The position numbers were made by a program, and so were the translations under genes. DNA of 64,000 nucleotides. Origin: Propioniciclava tarda. GTDB taxonomy: Bacteria; Actinomycetota; Actinomycetes; Propionibacteriales; Propionibacteriaceae. Location of the stretch: NCBI RefSeq assembly GCF_900182665.1, contig NZ_FXTL01000001.1, forward strand, positions 124,001 to 188,000. The letters run 5' to 3'. Positions 8,995 to 16,538 of this stretch are shown here, piece after piece (the stretch's first letter is position 1; each line of letters begins with the position of its first letter). The notes below the pieces were generated by a model. It ran no database searches and was not told where the DNA came from. It saw only the letters and a program-made list of their open reading frames with translations.

Positions 8995-9218
8995 TCTGCC
9001 GGGCTCCCGACGGCCTTGTAGAGATCGCCGACGGTCTCGCAGGCGAGGAACTCGGGGACGCCCATGTTGACGTCGTACTCGTCGTCGAGCATGCACAGGA
9101 TGGAGAAGCCGCGCATCGAGTCCCAGTCGGGAATGTCCGTGCGGAAGTCGGTCGTTAGCGAGAGTTCGGACTCGTCGACCTCCAGAATCTCGGCCAGGAG
9201 GGCGTAGAAGCGGTTCAT
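8991..9218 (-). CDS. acyl carrier protein (second of two in the cluster)
   Basis: This 75-residue acidic protein has the carrier-protein core: ILEVDESELSL, then IPDWDSMRGFSILCMLDDEYDV. The serine of DSM is the phosphopantetheine attachment site, with Met instead of the usual Leu. It overlaps both neighbours by ATGA junctions: its start with the VOC gene stop, and its stop with the reductase start. The downstream phosphopantetheinyl transferase would activate it. Its sequence differs clearly from the other carrier at 11277-11489, so the two probably hold different acyl groups. Confidence 0.9.
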   Translation of the reverse strand: MNRFYALLAEILEVDESELSLTTDFRTDIPDWDSMRGFSILCMLDDEYDVNMGVPEFLACETVGDLYKAVGSPAE

Positions 9219-9625
9219 CGTGGTTCTCCATCGGTTTCGGGGCGTTCGACCAGTTCGATCAGCCCAACGTGTCTGTTGTAGAGGAAGGCGACGTCCGAGC
9301 CCTCCAGGGCGGGGGCGGCCTCGGCCGGGATGAGCGTGCGCCAGCCGTGCTTTCGCAGTTCGACGAGGCTGGCGGCCAGATCCGGGGTTTCGTAGCAGAG
9401 GTGGTACGCGGACGGACCGTTCTTGGCCAGCACGGAGCTGACCGGCGAGTCCTCGGCCAGCGGGGAGATGATCTCGACCAGCTCGGTGCCGTTGCGGGCG
9501 AACGAAATGCACACGCGCCGGGCGGTGTCGTCCGTGCGCGGACCGATCGTGTAGCCGAGCGCGATGAAGCCCTGCTCCGCGCGGTCGTGGTTTTCGACGG
9601 CGTAGCCGACGTGGTGAACCTTCAT
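9215..9625 (-). CDS. VOC superfamily protein, methylmalonyl-CoA epimerase-like
   Basis: The 136-residue product begins MKVHHVGYAVENHDRAEQGF and continues with FARNGTELVEIISPLAEDSPV, YHLCYETPDL and GLIELVERP. These are the strands and metal-ligand positions (His near residue 5, Glu near 57, His near 84, Glu near 128) of vicinal oxygen chelate enzymes related to glyoxalase and methylmalonyl-CoA epimerase. It starts within the stop of the FkbH-like gene and ends within the start of the carrier protein gene, so it belongs to the pathway. An epimerase, lyase or dioxygenase step on a carrier-bound intermediate is possible; the reaction cannot be assigned. Confidence 0.8.
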   Translation of the reverse strand: MKVHHVGYAVENHDRAEQGFIALGYTIGPRTDDTARRVCISFARNGTELVEIISPLAEDSPVSSVLAKNGPSAYHLCYETPDLAASLVELRKHGWRTLIPAEAAPALEGSDVAFLYNRHVGLIELVERPETDGEPR

Positions 9626-11268
9626 GAAGCCACCCAGACGACGTCGTTGAGGAGGCGCCGCTCGGGCGCCTGGGCGCCGATCGTGCGCCGGTAGTCGATC
9701 CGACCGTCGGCCGCGGCGTCCCCGACCCGGTCGAAGCCCAGCCGGTCGAGCAGCCCGCTGACGGGCGAGTTTCGCGCCGTCGGAACGTACGCGCCGACGA
9801 TGTCGGAGACGCCCTGGGCGGCGAGCCGCTCCTCGACGGCGGCCAGGACGGCGTCCTCGATGTGGCGGCCCATGACGCGGCAACTCATCAGCAGGTTGTC
9901 GATCGTGGCGGTGCGCCCGGCGACGGTGAGCATGAGGACGAACACGAGCCCGTAGTCTCCGTAGCGGTCGGTGACCTCGGCCACGTAGACCGCTGACCCC
10001 GGCTTGGCGCGGTAGGCGGCGAGCTCCTCGTCGCTGAACGTCCGAGTCAACAGGTTGAACTGGTTGGTCTTGCCTGTCAGCTGGGCGACCCGGGCGGCGT
10101 TGGCGTCGCGCGCCTCGCCCACCGTGATCGTGATGCCCAGCGAGCGGATGTAGTCGTCGATGGACGCCGACGCGGCCTTCGCGACCTGTCTCTTCTCCTC
10201 GGCCTGGTACTGGGCTGTCTTGGCGGCGTCCTCCTGAGTCAGCCGCTGGGTGAAGAAGTGGTCGTCGAACAGGGCCGACACCACCTTCGGCAACTGCGTG
10301 ACGTCGGCGGGAAACTCGGCGACGGTCACGTCCGGCAACTCGAGGCGCACGGACTCGCGCTCCACGGGGTTGTCGTCGAGGAAGACGAACGAGTCGAGCC
10401 CCAGGTTAAGTCGCGTGGCCAGCTCGGCGATGTTGCGGGACTTCGGCTCCCAGTTGGCCATGATCGCGACGAAGTCGTCCTCGCGCAGTGCCATCTGCGG
10501 GTGATCGCGCAGCACGGCGCGGACCAGGTCCTCGTCGTTCTTGCTAGCGATGGCGAGGAGGACGCCGGTCGCCGCGATCTCCTTGAGCCGCAGCTGGGCG
10601 TCGCGGTAGACCGCGCCCGTCAGGCTCCGGGACAAGACGATGCCGTCGGCCCCGTCCTCGCCGAGGACGCCGCCCCACAGCGTGTTGTCGAGGTCGACCA
10701 CGAGGACCTTCTTGCGCTTGGCCTGCGTCCGGACGACCCGGTCGGTGAGCGCCCGGGCCACGAGGCGCGTCCCCTTGAGGCTGTACGGTGCAGAGCCGAG
10801 GTACCACATCTTGTCGTCATAGATCAGCTTGCGTCCGTGCTCGGCGATGACGCTGGCCAGGTCGAACAAGTGCAAGTTGGGGTGCGCAGCCATCCGTTCG
10901 GCCAGCCCCTCGCACCAGCGCGCGCTGAGGGCGACGCCGGACGGTGCGGCGTCCGCGGGTGCAACCCACACGGGCTTGAAGTCCAGCGTCGAGACGTAGA
11001 CCGCAGAAGCCGGGAAGTTCTGGGCGAGCATCGCCACCTGGTCCAATGCGAGGGTCAGTTCGGCGTCCGCATCGGAGCCCTCGATGAGGGCGGAGCCGTC
11101 CAGCAGAACAGCGATGGCCTCGGGCGCAAACGCGACCAGGTCGGTCGAGGGGGCGATGCACTCGCGCACCCACTGGTTGTAGCCGTCCGGAACGAACAGT
11201 GAGAAGTGATCTTCCAACTCGGCCGCCAAGAAACTGACGGTCACGTTGGACAGCAACGCCAATCGCAT
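9622..11268 (-). CDS. FkbH-like HAD-family glyceryl-ACP synthase
   Basis: The 548-residue product has the HAD motif VLVVDLDNTLWGGVLGEDG near residue 185 and an acetyltransferase-like C-terminal half (YRAKPGSAVYVAEVTDRYGDYGLVFVLML). This arrangement matches FkbH and its relatives, which dephosphorylate 1,3-bisphosphoglycerate and load the glyceryl unit on a carrier protein for tetronates and methoxymalonyl extender units. A carrier protein gene ends 8 bp upstream and is the likely acceptor. The start at 11268 precedes MRLALLSNVTV; an upstream in-frame extension would run through the carrier gene in another frame and is rejected. The stop overlaps the VOC start (ATGA). Confidence 0.9.
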   Translation of the reverse strand: MRLALLSNVTVSFLAAELEDHFSLFVPDGYNQWVRECIAPSTDLVAFAPEAIAVLLDGSALIEGSDADAELTLALDQVAMLAQNFPASAVYVSTLDFKPVWVAPADAAPSGVALSARWCEGLAERMAAHPNLHLFDLASVIAEHGRKLIYDDKMWYLGSAPYSLKGTRLVARALTDRVVRTQAKRKKVLVVDLDNTLWGGVLGEDGADGIVLSRSLTGAVYRDAQLRLKEIAATGVLLAIASKNDEDLVRAVLRDHPQMALREDDFVAIMANWEPKSRNIAELATRLNLGLDSFVFLDDNPVERESVRLELPDVTVAEFPADVTQLPKVVSALFDDHFFTQRLTQEDAAKTAQYQAEEKRQVAKAASASIDDYIRSLGITITVGEARDANAARVAQLTGKTNQFNLLTRTFSDEELAAYRAKPGSAVYVAEVTDRYGDYGLVFVLMLTVAGRTATIDNLLMSCRVMGRHIEDAVLAAVEERLAAQGVSDIVGAYVPTARNSPVSGLLDRLGFDRVGDAAADGRIDYRRTIGAQAPERRLLNDVVWVAS

Positions 11269-11276
11269 GGGCAAGC

Positions 11277-11489
11277 TCAGGCGACGTAGGCGAAAAAGTC
11301 GGCCAGCGTCTTGATGTCGGGAACCTCGTCGATCGGGATCTCGACGTCGTACTCGTCCTCGATCTCGCCGAGCAGGCGCAGGTGCATGAGCGAGTCCCAC
11401 TGCGGAATCGAGCCGTAGGCCGTCTCGCCGGACAACTGCGACGGATCGACCTTCATGATCTTCGCGACGAACGAGAGAAACTCATCCAT
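11277..11489 (-). CDS. acyl carrier protein (first of two, next to FkbH-like gene)
   Basis: The 70-residue acidic protein contains IMKVDPSQLSGETAYG and IPQWDSLMHLRLLGEIEDEYDVEIP, the carrier-protein fold with the phosphopantetheine serine in DSL. I chose ATG 11489, with GGAGAGG about 9 bp upstream. An alternative ATG at 11507 sits on that ribosome site. The start lies 8 bp inside the end of the KAS III gene, which implies coupled translation. Its position directly before the FkbH-like gene suggests that it carries the glyceryl unit. Confidence 0.92.
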   Translation of the reverse strand: MDEFLSFVAKIMKVDPSQLSGETAYGSIPQWDSLMHLRLLGEIEDEYDVEIPIDEVPDIKTLADFFAYVA

Positions 11490-12555
11490 GGTCGGCAACC
11501 TCTCCATATTCGATGACCTGATAGACGCTGTCGCCGGGCAGGCGTAGCACGCCCACGCTGATCGACAGGCCGCCGCCGAACCCGGCGATCAAGGTCCGTC
11601 CGGCCTCGGCGGCGTGCGTTGATTGGTGATGGGCGATCGTCAGCGGAATGGACGCCGACGCCGGATTTCCGAACAGATGCCCCGACTTCCACGTCATGGC
11701 GTCGGCGATGCGCAGCTTCTTCGCCAGCTGACCGATCATGTAGATGTTCGCCTGGTGCGGGACGAAGGCGTCCAGGCTGTCGGGCTCGATTGCCTCGACG
11801 GTCATGAACTCCTTGATGAACTTGGACGCCGTCAGCGCAACGAACCGGAAGATCGCGAACCCGTCCATGAAGATGTCGACGTCGCGCCGGCTCGAGCCGT
11901 CTTCGTAGGTGATCGGTTCCAGGTCTTCGGGACGCGTCGGACGACGGGTGCCACCGGCGGGCACGAACAGCGCCTCGCGCTGGCTGCCGTCGGTGTAGAA
12001 CGCGAAGTCCCACGGCTCGGCGGATTCGTCGCCGACGATGAGGGACGCGGTGCCGACGTCTGCCATGACCGGGACGGTCGCCTTGTCGGTGTCCGAGACG
12101 TAGGCCGATTGGACGTCGCCGTCCAGGACAAGCACCTTCTTGTTGGTCGCCCTCGCGAGCGTGGCGCCGAGGTACAGCCCGTAGCCGTAGCCGGAGCAGG
12201 CCATCGAGACGTCGAACGCCATGACGTCGGTCGGCAGGCCGAGGCGATGCTGGGCCGAGGGTGCGTCCGAGGGCATGAGGTACTCGGGGGTGAAGGTGAC
12301 GCACACGACGGCGCCGATTTCCTCGGGCGCGGTGCCGGTGGCGTCCAGCAGACAGCGGGCCGCGGCGACGTTGAGGTCCAGGGCCGTCGTGCCGGGTGCT
12401 GCGATGGCACGCTTCTCGATGCCGGTCGCCTTGATGAGGGTCTCGACGCTGTCACCGAACAACTCTTCGCATGCGACCCGGTTGTCGAGCAGCTGCTCCG
12501 GCAGGCATGCCACGACCCCTGCCAGGCGCACCCCGGAGACTGAAACCTTGTGCAT
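11482..12555 (-). CDS. 3-oxoacyl-ACP synthase III-like thiolase-fold enzyme
   Basis: The 357-residue product is a KAS III (FabH-like) condensing enzyme. The catalytic Cys lies in FDVSMACSGYGYGLYLG, the His in FVPHQANIYMI, and the Asn in FGNPASASIPL. Such enzymes make a C-C, or in some clusters a C-O, bond between an acyl-CoA and a carrier-bound acyl group without needing an elongation module. It lacks housekeeping fab neighbours and sits with FkbH and two carriers. That resembles tetronate-type pathways, where a KAS III-like protein joins glyceryl-ACP to a beta-ketoacyl thioester. A TAGGAGGCGG ribosome site overlaps the stop of the upstream gene. Confidence 0.9.
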   Translation of the reverse strand: MHKVSVSGVRLAGVVACLPEQLLDNRVACEELFGDSVETLIKATGIEKRAIAAPGTTALDLNVAAARCLLDATGTAPEEIGAVVCVTFTPEYLMPSDAPSAQHRLGLPTDVMAFDVSMACSGYGYGLYLGATLARATNKKVLVLDGDVQSAYVSDTDKATVPVMADVGTASLIVGDESAEPWDFAFYTDGSQREALFVPAGGTRRPTRPEDLEPITYEDGSSRRDVDIFMDGFAIFRFVALTASKFIKEFMTVEAIEPDSLDAFVPHQANIYMIGQLAKKLRIADAMTWKSGHLFGNPASASIPLTIAHHQSTHAAEAGRTLIAGFGGGLSISVGVLRLPGDSVYQVIEYGEVADHG

Positions 12556-12565
12556 CGTCCGCCTC

Positions 12566-13225
12566 CTACAGCGCCAGCGAGCGGGCGGGGTTACCGAAGA
12601 CGCGCTTGCCGCTCTTCACCCCGGAAACCACGACGGCGCCGATGCCGACCAGAGCGTCGTCGCCGACTTTCAGCCCCGGCGCGATCGAGGCGTGGCTGCC
12701 CAACAGGACGCGCTCACCCAGCCGCACATTGCCGGTCACGTCGCAAAAACTCGACAAGACGGACGCCCTCCCGACGACGGCGTCGTGGCCGATCGCCGTG
12801 TGCAGATTAACGTGCACGTGATCGTCGATGGCGGCATTGTCGGAAACGACGGAGAACGGAGAAAGCGAGATTCCAGTGCCCAGGCGCGCATTCGTCGCGA
12901 GGATGACCGTCGGATGAATAAGGTTGATGAACTGAGCTCCGCGAGCCGTATAGGAATCGGCCAGTTTCGCGCGCACCTGCGGATTTCCCACGGCAATAAC
13001 GAAGCGCTCGTCTTCCGCGGGTTGCCAGGCGGAGATCGAACCGAGCAGGGGCCACGCGGTCGACGTGCCTACCAAGGCAGACTCGTTGTCATCCAGGAAG
13101 CCTGCGATGGTGAACGACGCCGTTCCGGCGGCGATCATTGCCTGCGCGATTTGTGCACATTCTCGGCCATTGCCGCCGCCGCCCACGATAATGAGGCGAT
13201 ATTTCGTTTCCGTCGCTGACGTCAA
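12566..13225 (-). CDS. PglD/NeuD-like sugar O- or N-acyltransferase
   Basis: The 219-residue protein starts with a Rossmann-like sugar-binding domain (RLIIVGGGGNGRECAQIA) and continues as a left-handed parallel beta helix of hexapeptide repeats. It includes VNLHTAIGHDAVVG, where the catalytic histidine of PglD is expected, and ends FGNPARSLAL. PglD and NeuD use acyl-CoA to acylate UDP-amino sugars or sialic acid. As the first gene of the eight-gene minus-strand cluster it suggests that the acyl product could be transferred to an amino sugar. A role independent of sugars is also possible. Confidence 0.85.
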   Translation of the reverse strand: MTSATETKYRLIIVGGGGNGRECAQIAQAMIAAGTASFTIAGFLDDNESALVGTSTAWPLLGSISAWQPAEDERFVIAVGNPQVRAKLADSYTARGAQFINLIHPTVILATNARLGTGISLSPFSVVSDNAAIDDHVHVNLHTAIGHDAVVGRASVLSSFCDVTGNVRLGERVLLGSHASIAPGLKVGDDALVGIGAVVVSGVKSGKRVFGNPARSLAL

Positions 13226-13239
13226 AATAGGTCCCTTGG

Positions 13240-13261
13240 CTTGATTTGGCGCGAAATCAAG
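13240..13261. promoter_or_regulatory. perfect 8-bp inverted repeat upstream of the FkbH/KAS cluster
   Basis: CTTGATTT (13240-13247) and AAATCAAG (13254-13261) are exact complements around a 6-base centre, 15 bp upstream of the first cluster gene. The surrounding 40 bases are unusually AT-rich for this genome. On the minus strand a TTGACT hexamer overlaps the outer arm, so this could be an operator covering a promoter or a leader hairpin. No regulator gene is adjacent. Confidence 0.5.
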
Positions 13262-13354
13262 TCAAAGGTTACTGACTGCGCTGGGGGCCTGACAAGCTGA
13301 GTCGGTGCCTGCCGCGCTTCGTTCGGGCCTCTCGGGGGACCCCGCCACAGGGAC

Positions 13355-14137
13355 TCAGCTCGAGGCGTCCTCGGACGGAGGCTCCTCGGTGCCGGCGGTC
13401 AGCGCCTCCTTGGACGCCGCGGCGCGCAGCGCCACGGCGCGGTGGAAGTCAGCCTGGGTGGGCATGCCGTAGGCGCGGGCCGTGGTGTCATGCAGCTCGA
13501 CGACGTAGCGGTACATCCGCTCGGAGAAGTCGGCGATCGTCTCGCCACCGCGGGCCCGCTGCGGGTTGCCGAACACGACGTGCACGTCGGGGCGTCCGGG
13601 CACCGGAAGCTTCGCGCCGTAGGGCATCGCGGCGTAGGCGCCCACGAGTGCGATCGGCAGGATGGGCACCTGGTGCTTGATCGACAGCCCCGCCGGACCG
13701 GCCTTGAACTTGGCCATCGCGCCCGTCCGCGACCGGGTGCCCTCGGGGAAGATCAGCAGCGGGATGCCCTCGTCCAGCAGCTTCCCGGACATGCCGCGGT
13801 GCGCCCGCATCCCGCCGCGATCGACGGGGAAGGCGTTGTAGAACAGCCGCGTCCCGAAGGCGCGCAGCTTGTGGTTGAAGAAGTAGTCGGCCGCGGCGCC
13901 GGCCGACAGGTTGCGCGACAGCCGTCGCGGCAGGGCCCCGAAGATCAGGTTGGCGTCCAAGTGCGAGGAGTGGTTCGCGATCACCACGAACGGCGCCGAC
14001 AGGTTGTCGAGGTGCTGCAGCCCATGCACGTGCACGTTCAGGGCCGACCAGACGTACGGCTTCATGATCAGCTGCTGCGCCACAAACCGGGAGGCGGCGG
14101 GGACAGCGGCCGAGTACTTGCCGAGGTCGTCGCTCAC
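13355..14137 (-). CDS. 1-acyl-sn-glycerol-3-phosphate acyltransferase (PlsC family)
   Basis: The 260-residue product has the acyltransferase motifs NHSSHLD (HX4D catalytic pair), FPVDRGG, and FPEGTRSRTG, which binds the glycerol phosphate. It would add an acyl chain to lysophosphatidate or a related acceptor at the membrane in phospholipid synthesis. I chose the GTG at 14137 (SDDLGKYSAAVP...) because AGGAGC lies 7-8 bp upstream; longer in-frame starts up to 14296 have no ribosome site and code an atypical head. It lies downstream of, but is probably not co-transcribed into, the FkbH cluster, which reads away on the same strand after a 129-bp gap. A TAG-like C-terminal EEPPSEDASS tail is not conserved-looking. 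Confidence 0.88.
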   Translation of the reverse strand: MSDDLGKYSAAVPAASRFVAQQLIMKPYVWSALNVHVHGLQHLDNLSAPFVVIANHSSHLDANLIFGALPRRLSRNLSAGAAADYFFNHKLRAFGTRLFYNAFPVDRGGMRAHRGMSGKLLDEGIPLLIFPEGTRSRTGAMAKFKAGPAGLSIKHQVPILPIALVGAYAAMPYGAKLPVPGRPDVHVVFGNPQRARGGETIADFSERMYRYVVELHDTTARAYGMPTQADFHRAVALRAAASKEALTAGTEEPPSEDASS

Positions 14138-14443
14138 CGTGCTAGCTCCTAGATCGTGGGTCGTCCCATTGTGGGGCACCGGGCGCCCGTCGCCTAGTTC
14201 CCTCGTTTCGTGAGAATCGAGGACGCCTCGCGTCACGTCGTGGCAGTCCGCTGACAATGAACGGATCGGTCGGGTGGGCGCCCCCGGCGAGGTCACCCAG
14301 ATCGAGCCACTGCCGCGTCACGGGAGTCCCGCGTCTCATTCCCAACTTGTCCGGGGTGCGCCACGTCAAAGTCGGGAATGGGGGCGGTCGAGGTTGATCG
14401 CCACTCTCGTGACACTCGTCGTCGGTTCTGTACAATAACGTAC
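14138..14443. other. intergenic region between PlsC and toxin-antitoxin genes with one inverted repeat
   Basis: These 306 bp hold the PlsC promoter on the minus strand and the toxin-antitoxin promoter at the right end. An imperfect inverted repeat, CATTCCCAACTT at 14337-14348 and AAGTCGGGAATG at 14369-14380 (11 of 12 positions pair), lies 60 bp before the antitoxin gene. I see no credible coding region here. Confidence 0.5.
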
Positions 14444-14444
14444 A
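14409..14444 (+). promoter_or_regulatory. toxin-antitoxin promoter with palindromic operator; transcript probably leaderless
   Basis: GTGACA at 14409 and TACAAT at 14431 form a good -35/-10 pair with 16 bp between them. A perfect palindrome, TGTAC-N6-GTACA at 14429-14444, covers the -10 box and reaches the A of the antitoxin ATG. The expected start of transcription falls within a few bases of that ATG, so the message would be leaderless. Autorepression by the antitoxin or the complex is the usual pattern and fits this placement. Confidence 0.7.
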
Positions 14445-14722
14445 TGGGTGTACCAATCAGCGCCGCACGGGCCTCCCTGCCGGACCTCGTTGACCGGGTG
14501 GAGGCGGGGGACGAAATCGTGCTGACGCGGCATGGACGCCCGGTGGCCGTGCTGATCAGCCCAGCGACGCTGCGGACGCGGCGCGCCGGGGGATCGGCGC
14601 GCAAGGCCGCCGAGTTGGCCGCCCTCTTGGACTCCGCCCGGCAGAGGCGTCCGAAGGCCAGGCTCACTACCGAGCGAGCAGAAACGCTCGTGGCCGAGGT
14701 CGACCGCAACCGGGACGCCTGA
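14444..14722 (+). CDS. Phd/YefM family antitoxin
   Basis: The 92-residue product starts MGVPISAARASLPDLVDRVEAGDEIVLTRHGRPVAVL, the N-terminal DNA-binding fold of Phd/YefM antitoxins, followed by a charged C-terminal tail that would wrap the toxin. The start at 14444 is fixed by the family alignment and by the promoter at 14409-14436. It ends one base before the GTG of a PIN-domain toxin gene. It should neutralise that toxin and repress its own promoter through the TGTAC palindrome. Confidence 0.9.
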   Translation: MGVPISAARASLPDLVDRVEAGDEIVLTRHGRPVAVLISPATLRTRRAGGSARKAAELAALLDSARQRRPKARLTTERAETLVAEVDRNRDA

Positions 14723-14723
14723 C

Positions 14724-15116
14724 GTGGACGCCTTTGACGCCGATGTCTTGATCTACGCGGCGGCGGAGGGGCACGAGCTTGGGTCCAGGGTCCTGCCGCT
14801 GCTTCTGACCGACGAGGTGCGGGTTGGGTCGACGATGCTGCTCCCTGAGTTGCTCGCCAAACCGCTGCGCGATGGCCAAGAGGACGAGGTCATCGCCCTC
14901 GGCGAGTTGCTGGGAACCCTGTCGCTCCTGCCGTGCACGGAGACGGTCGGTGAGCTGGCAGCAGTACTCGCCGCCCAGTACGGCTTGCGGCCGATGGATG
15001 CTGTCCATCTCGCCACCGCCGTGGACGCCGGGGCCGACCGGTTCATCACGAACAACTCGCGGGACTTCGACTCCCGGATCGTCGAGATCGACGTGGTGCG
15101 TCCGGGACAGCTGTAA
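14724..15116 (+). CDS. PIN-domain toxin (VapC-like ribonuclease)
   Basis: The 130-residue protein has the acidic residues of PIN nucleases: DADVLIYAA near the start, LLPELLAKP in the middle, RPMDAVHLATAV and then ITNNSRDFDS. VapC-type toxins cleave RNA, often tRNA, in a magnesium-dependent way and stop translation. It starts with GTG one base after the antitoxin stop, with no own ribosome site, so its translation depends on the antitoxin. A Phd-like antitoxin with a PIN toxin is a common mixed pairing. Confidence 0.9.
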   Translation: MDAFDADVLIYAAAEGHELGSRVLPLLLTDEVRVGSTMLLPELLAKPLRDGQEDEVIALGELLGTLSLLPCTETVGELAAVLAAQYGLRPMDAVHLATAVDAGADRFITNNSRDFDSRIVEIDVVRPGQL

Positions 15117-15139
15117 CGGTCTGTCGGTGACGGCGAGAA

Positions 15140-16324
15140 CTAGGCCTCCAACGCGTCCTTGACCTCGCGGGCCATCTGCAGCTCCTCGTTCGTGGGGACG
15201 ACGCAGATCGTGACGGGCGAGTCGTCGGTGGAGATGATGTGGGCGCGTCCGGTGCGGAGCTCGTTGCGGGGGGCGTCCAAGTGGAAGCCGAGGGTGTGCA
15301 ACCGCTCGCAGACCGCCGCGCGCACCGTCGCGTCGTTCTCGCCGACACCGGCGGTGAACGCGATGGCGTCCAGGCCGCCGAGCAGCGCCATGTAGCCGCC
15401 GATGTAGAACACGAGCCGATGAATGTAGACGTCGAAGGCGAGCTTGGCGTCGGCGTCCCCGGCGGCGATGGCGGCACCGATGTCGCGGAAGTCGTTCTTG
15501 CCGCAGAGCCCCAACATGCCGGACTTCTTGTTGAGCAGGTTGTCGATGTCCGGAACGCTCATGCCCGAGCGGTTGAGGTACGCGACCACGCCGGGGTCGA
15601 TGTCGCCGGTGCGGGTGCCCATCACGAGGCCCTGCAGCGGCGTGAGGCCCATCGACGTCTCGATCGGCTTGCCGCCGGCGATCGCCGACACCGATGCGCC
15701 GTTGCCCAGGTGGCAGACGATCATCTTCAACTCGTCGTGGTGGCGTCCGAGGAAGTGCGCCATCCGATGGCTGACGAAGTTGTGGGACGTCCCGTGGAAG
15801 CCGTAGCGGCGGATCGACAGCTCCTTCGCGACGGTGCGGTCGATCGCGTAGGTGTAGGCCTCCTCGGGCAGGTGCGCGAAGAACGCGGTGTCGAAGATCG
15901 CGTAGTGCGGGACGTCCGGCAGTGCCGTCTTCGCCGCCTTGATCCCGGCGATGCCCGGCGGGTTGTGCAGCGGGGCCAGCGGCGACAGGTCGACGAGCGC
16001 CTGGATCACCTCGTCGTCGATGAGCACCGTCCGGTCGAACTTCGAGCCGCCGTGCACCGTCCGATGCCCCACCGCCTGCACGTTGGCCAGCCTCGGTCCG
16101 TGGGCGTCGAACATCGCGACGAGCGCGGCGAGGGCCTCCGTGTGGTCCGCGTAGCGGTCGGCCGCCTCGAACGTCTCGCCCTGGGTCTTGTGCTTGATGG
16201 TCGAGGACGCCTCCCCGATGCGCTCGATGAGGCCCGTGGCCAGCACGGTCTCGTCCTCAGCGTCGATGACCTGGTACTTGATCGAGGACGATCCCGCGTT
16301 CAGCAGGAGGATCGGCATGCTCAT
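15140..16324 (-). CDS. ackA: acetate kinase
   Basis: The 394-residue product has the family sequences LLLNAGSSSIKYQVID at the start, VGHRTVHGG, PLAPLHNPP, FDTAFFAHLP, RRYGFHGTSH, LGNGASVSAI and MGLTPLQGLVMGTRTGDIDPG. It interconverts acetate plus ATP with acetyl phosphate plus ADP. With Pta, coded upstream on the same strand, it forms the acetate pathway that yields ATP during fermentation. The start ATG at 16324 follows an AAGGAA site; MPILL six bases later is an alternative. The 214-bp spacer to pta carries inverted repeats and may separate the transcripts. Confidence 0.97.
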   Translation of the reverse strand: MSMPILLLNAGSSSIKYQVIDAEDETVLATGLIERIGEASSTIKHKTQGETFEAADRYADHTEALAALVAMFDAHGPRLANVQAVGHRTVHGGSKFDRTVLIDDEVIQALVDLSPLAPLHNPPGIAGIKAAKTALPDVPHYAIFDTAFFAHLPEEAYTYAIDRTVAKELSIRRYGFHGTSHNFVSHRMAHFLGRHHDELKMIVCHLGNGASVSAIAGGKPIETSMGLTPLQGLVMGTRTGDIDPGVVAYLNRSGMSVPDIDNLLNKKSGMLGLCGKNDFRDIGAAIAAGDADAKLAFDVYIHRLVFYIGGYMALLGGLDAIAFTAGVGENDATVRAAVCERLHTLGFHLDAPRNELRTGRAHIISTDDSPVTICVVPTNEELQMAREVKDALEA

Positions 16325-16388
16325 GGTTCGTTCCTTGTCAGGAGTGTTGGACGCCGCGGGTGCGGTCGCGCTGTGGTCGGGTCGGGGG

Positions 16389-16480
16389 CTTCGACAGGCT
16401 CAGCCAGGGCTCTCGAGCTGGTCGAAGGTCCTTCTTGGTGAAGGCTCAATCAGCGGACGCTTTCCTGAGCCTGTCGAAGG
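16389..16480. repeat. cluster of three dispersed CTGAGCNTGTCGAAG-type repeats between pta and ackA
   Basis: CTTCGACAGGCTCAG at 16389-16403 and CTGAGCCTGTCGAAG at 16465-16479 are exact 15-bp inverted copies. A third degenerate copy, CTCGAGCTGGTCGAAGG, starts at about 16412 between them. The same core occurs at 32541, 32594, 47248 and 59286. It resembles the REP-like repeat widely seen in actinobacterial genomes. Between pta and ackA the inverted pair could fold in the mRNA. Confidence 0.75.
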
Positions 16481-16538
16481 GTCGGATCGGGCGAAATCGG
16501 ACGCCGGCACGCGAGCCGCGACGGCGTCCGGTCTCGCT

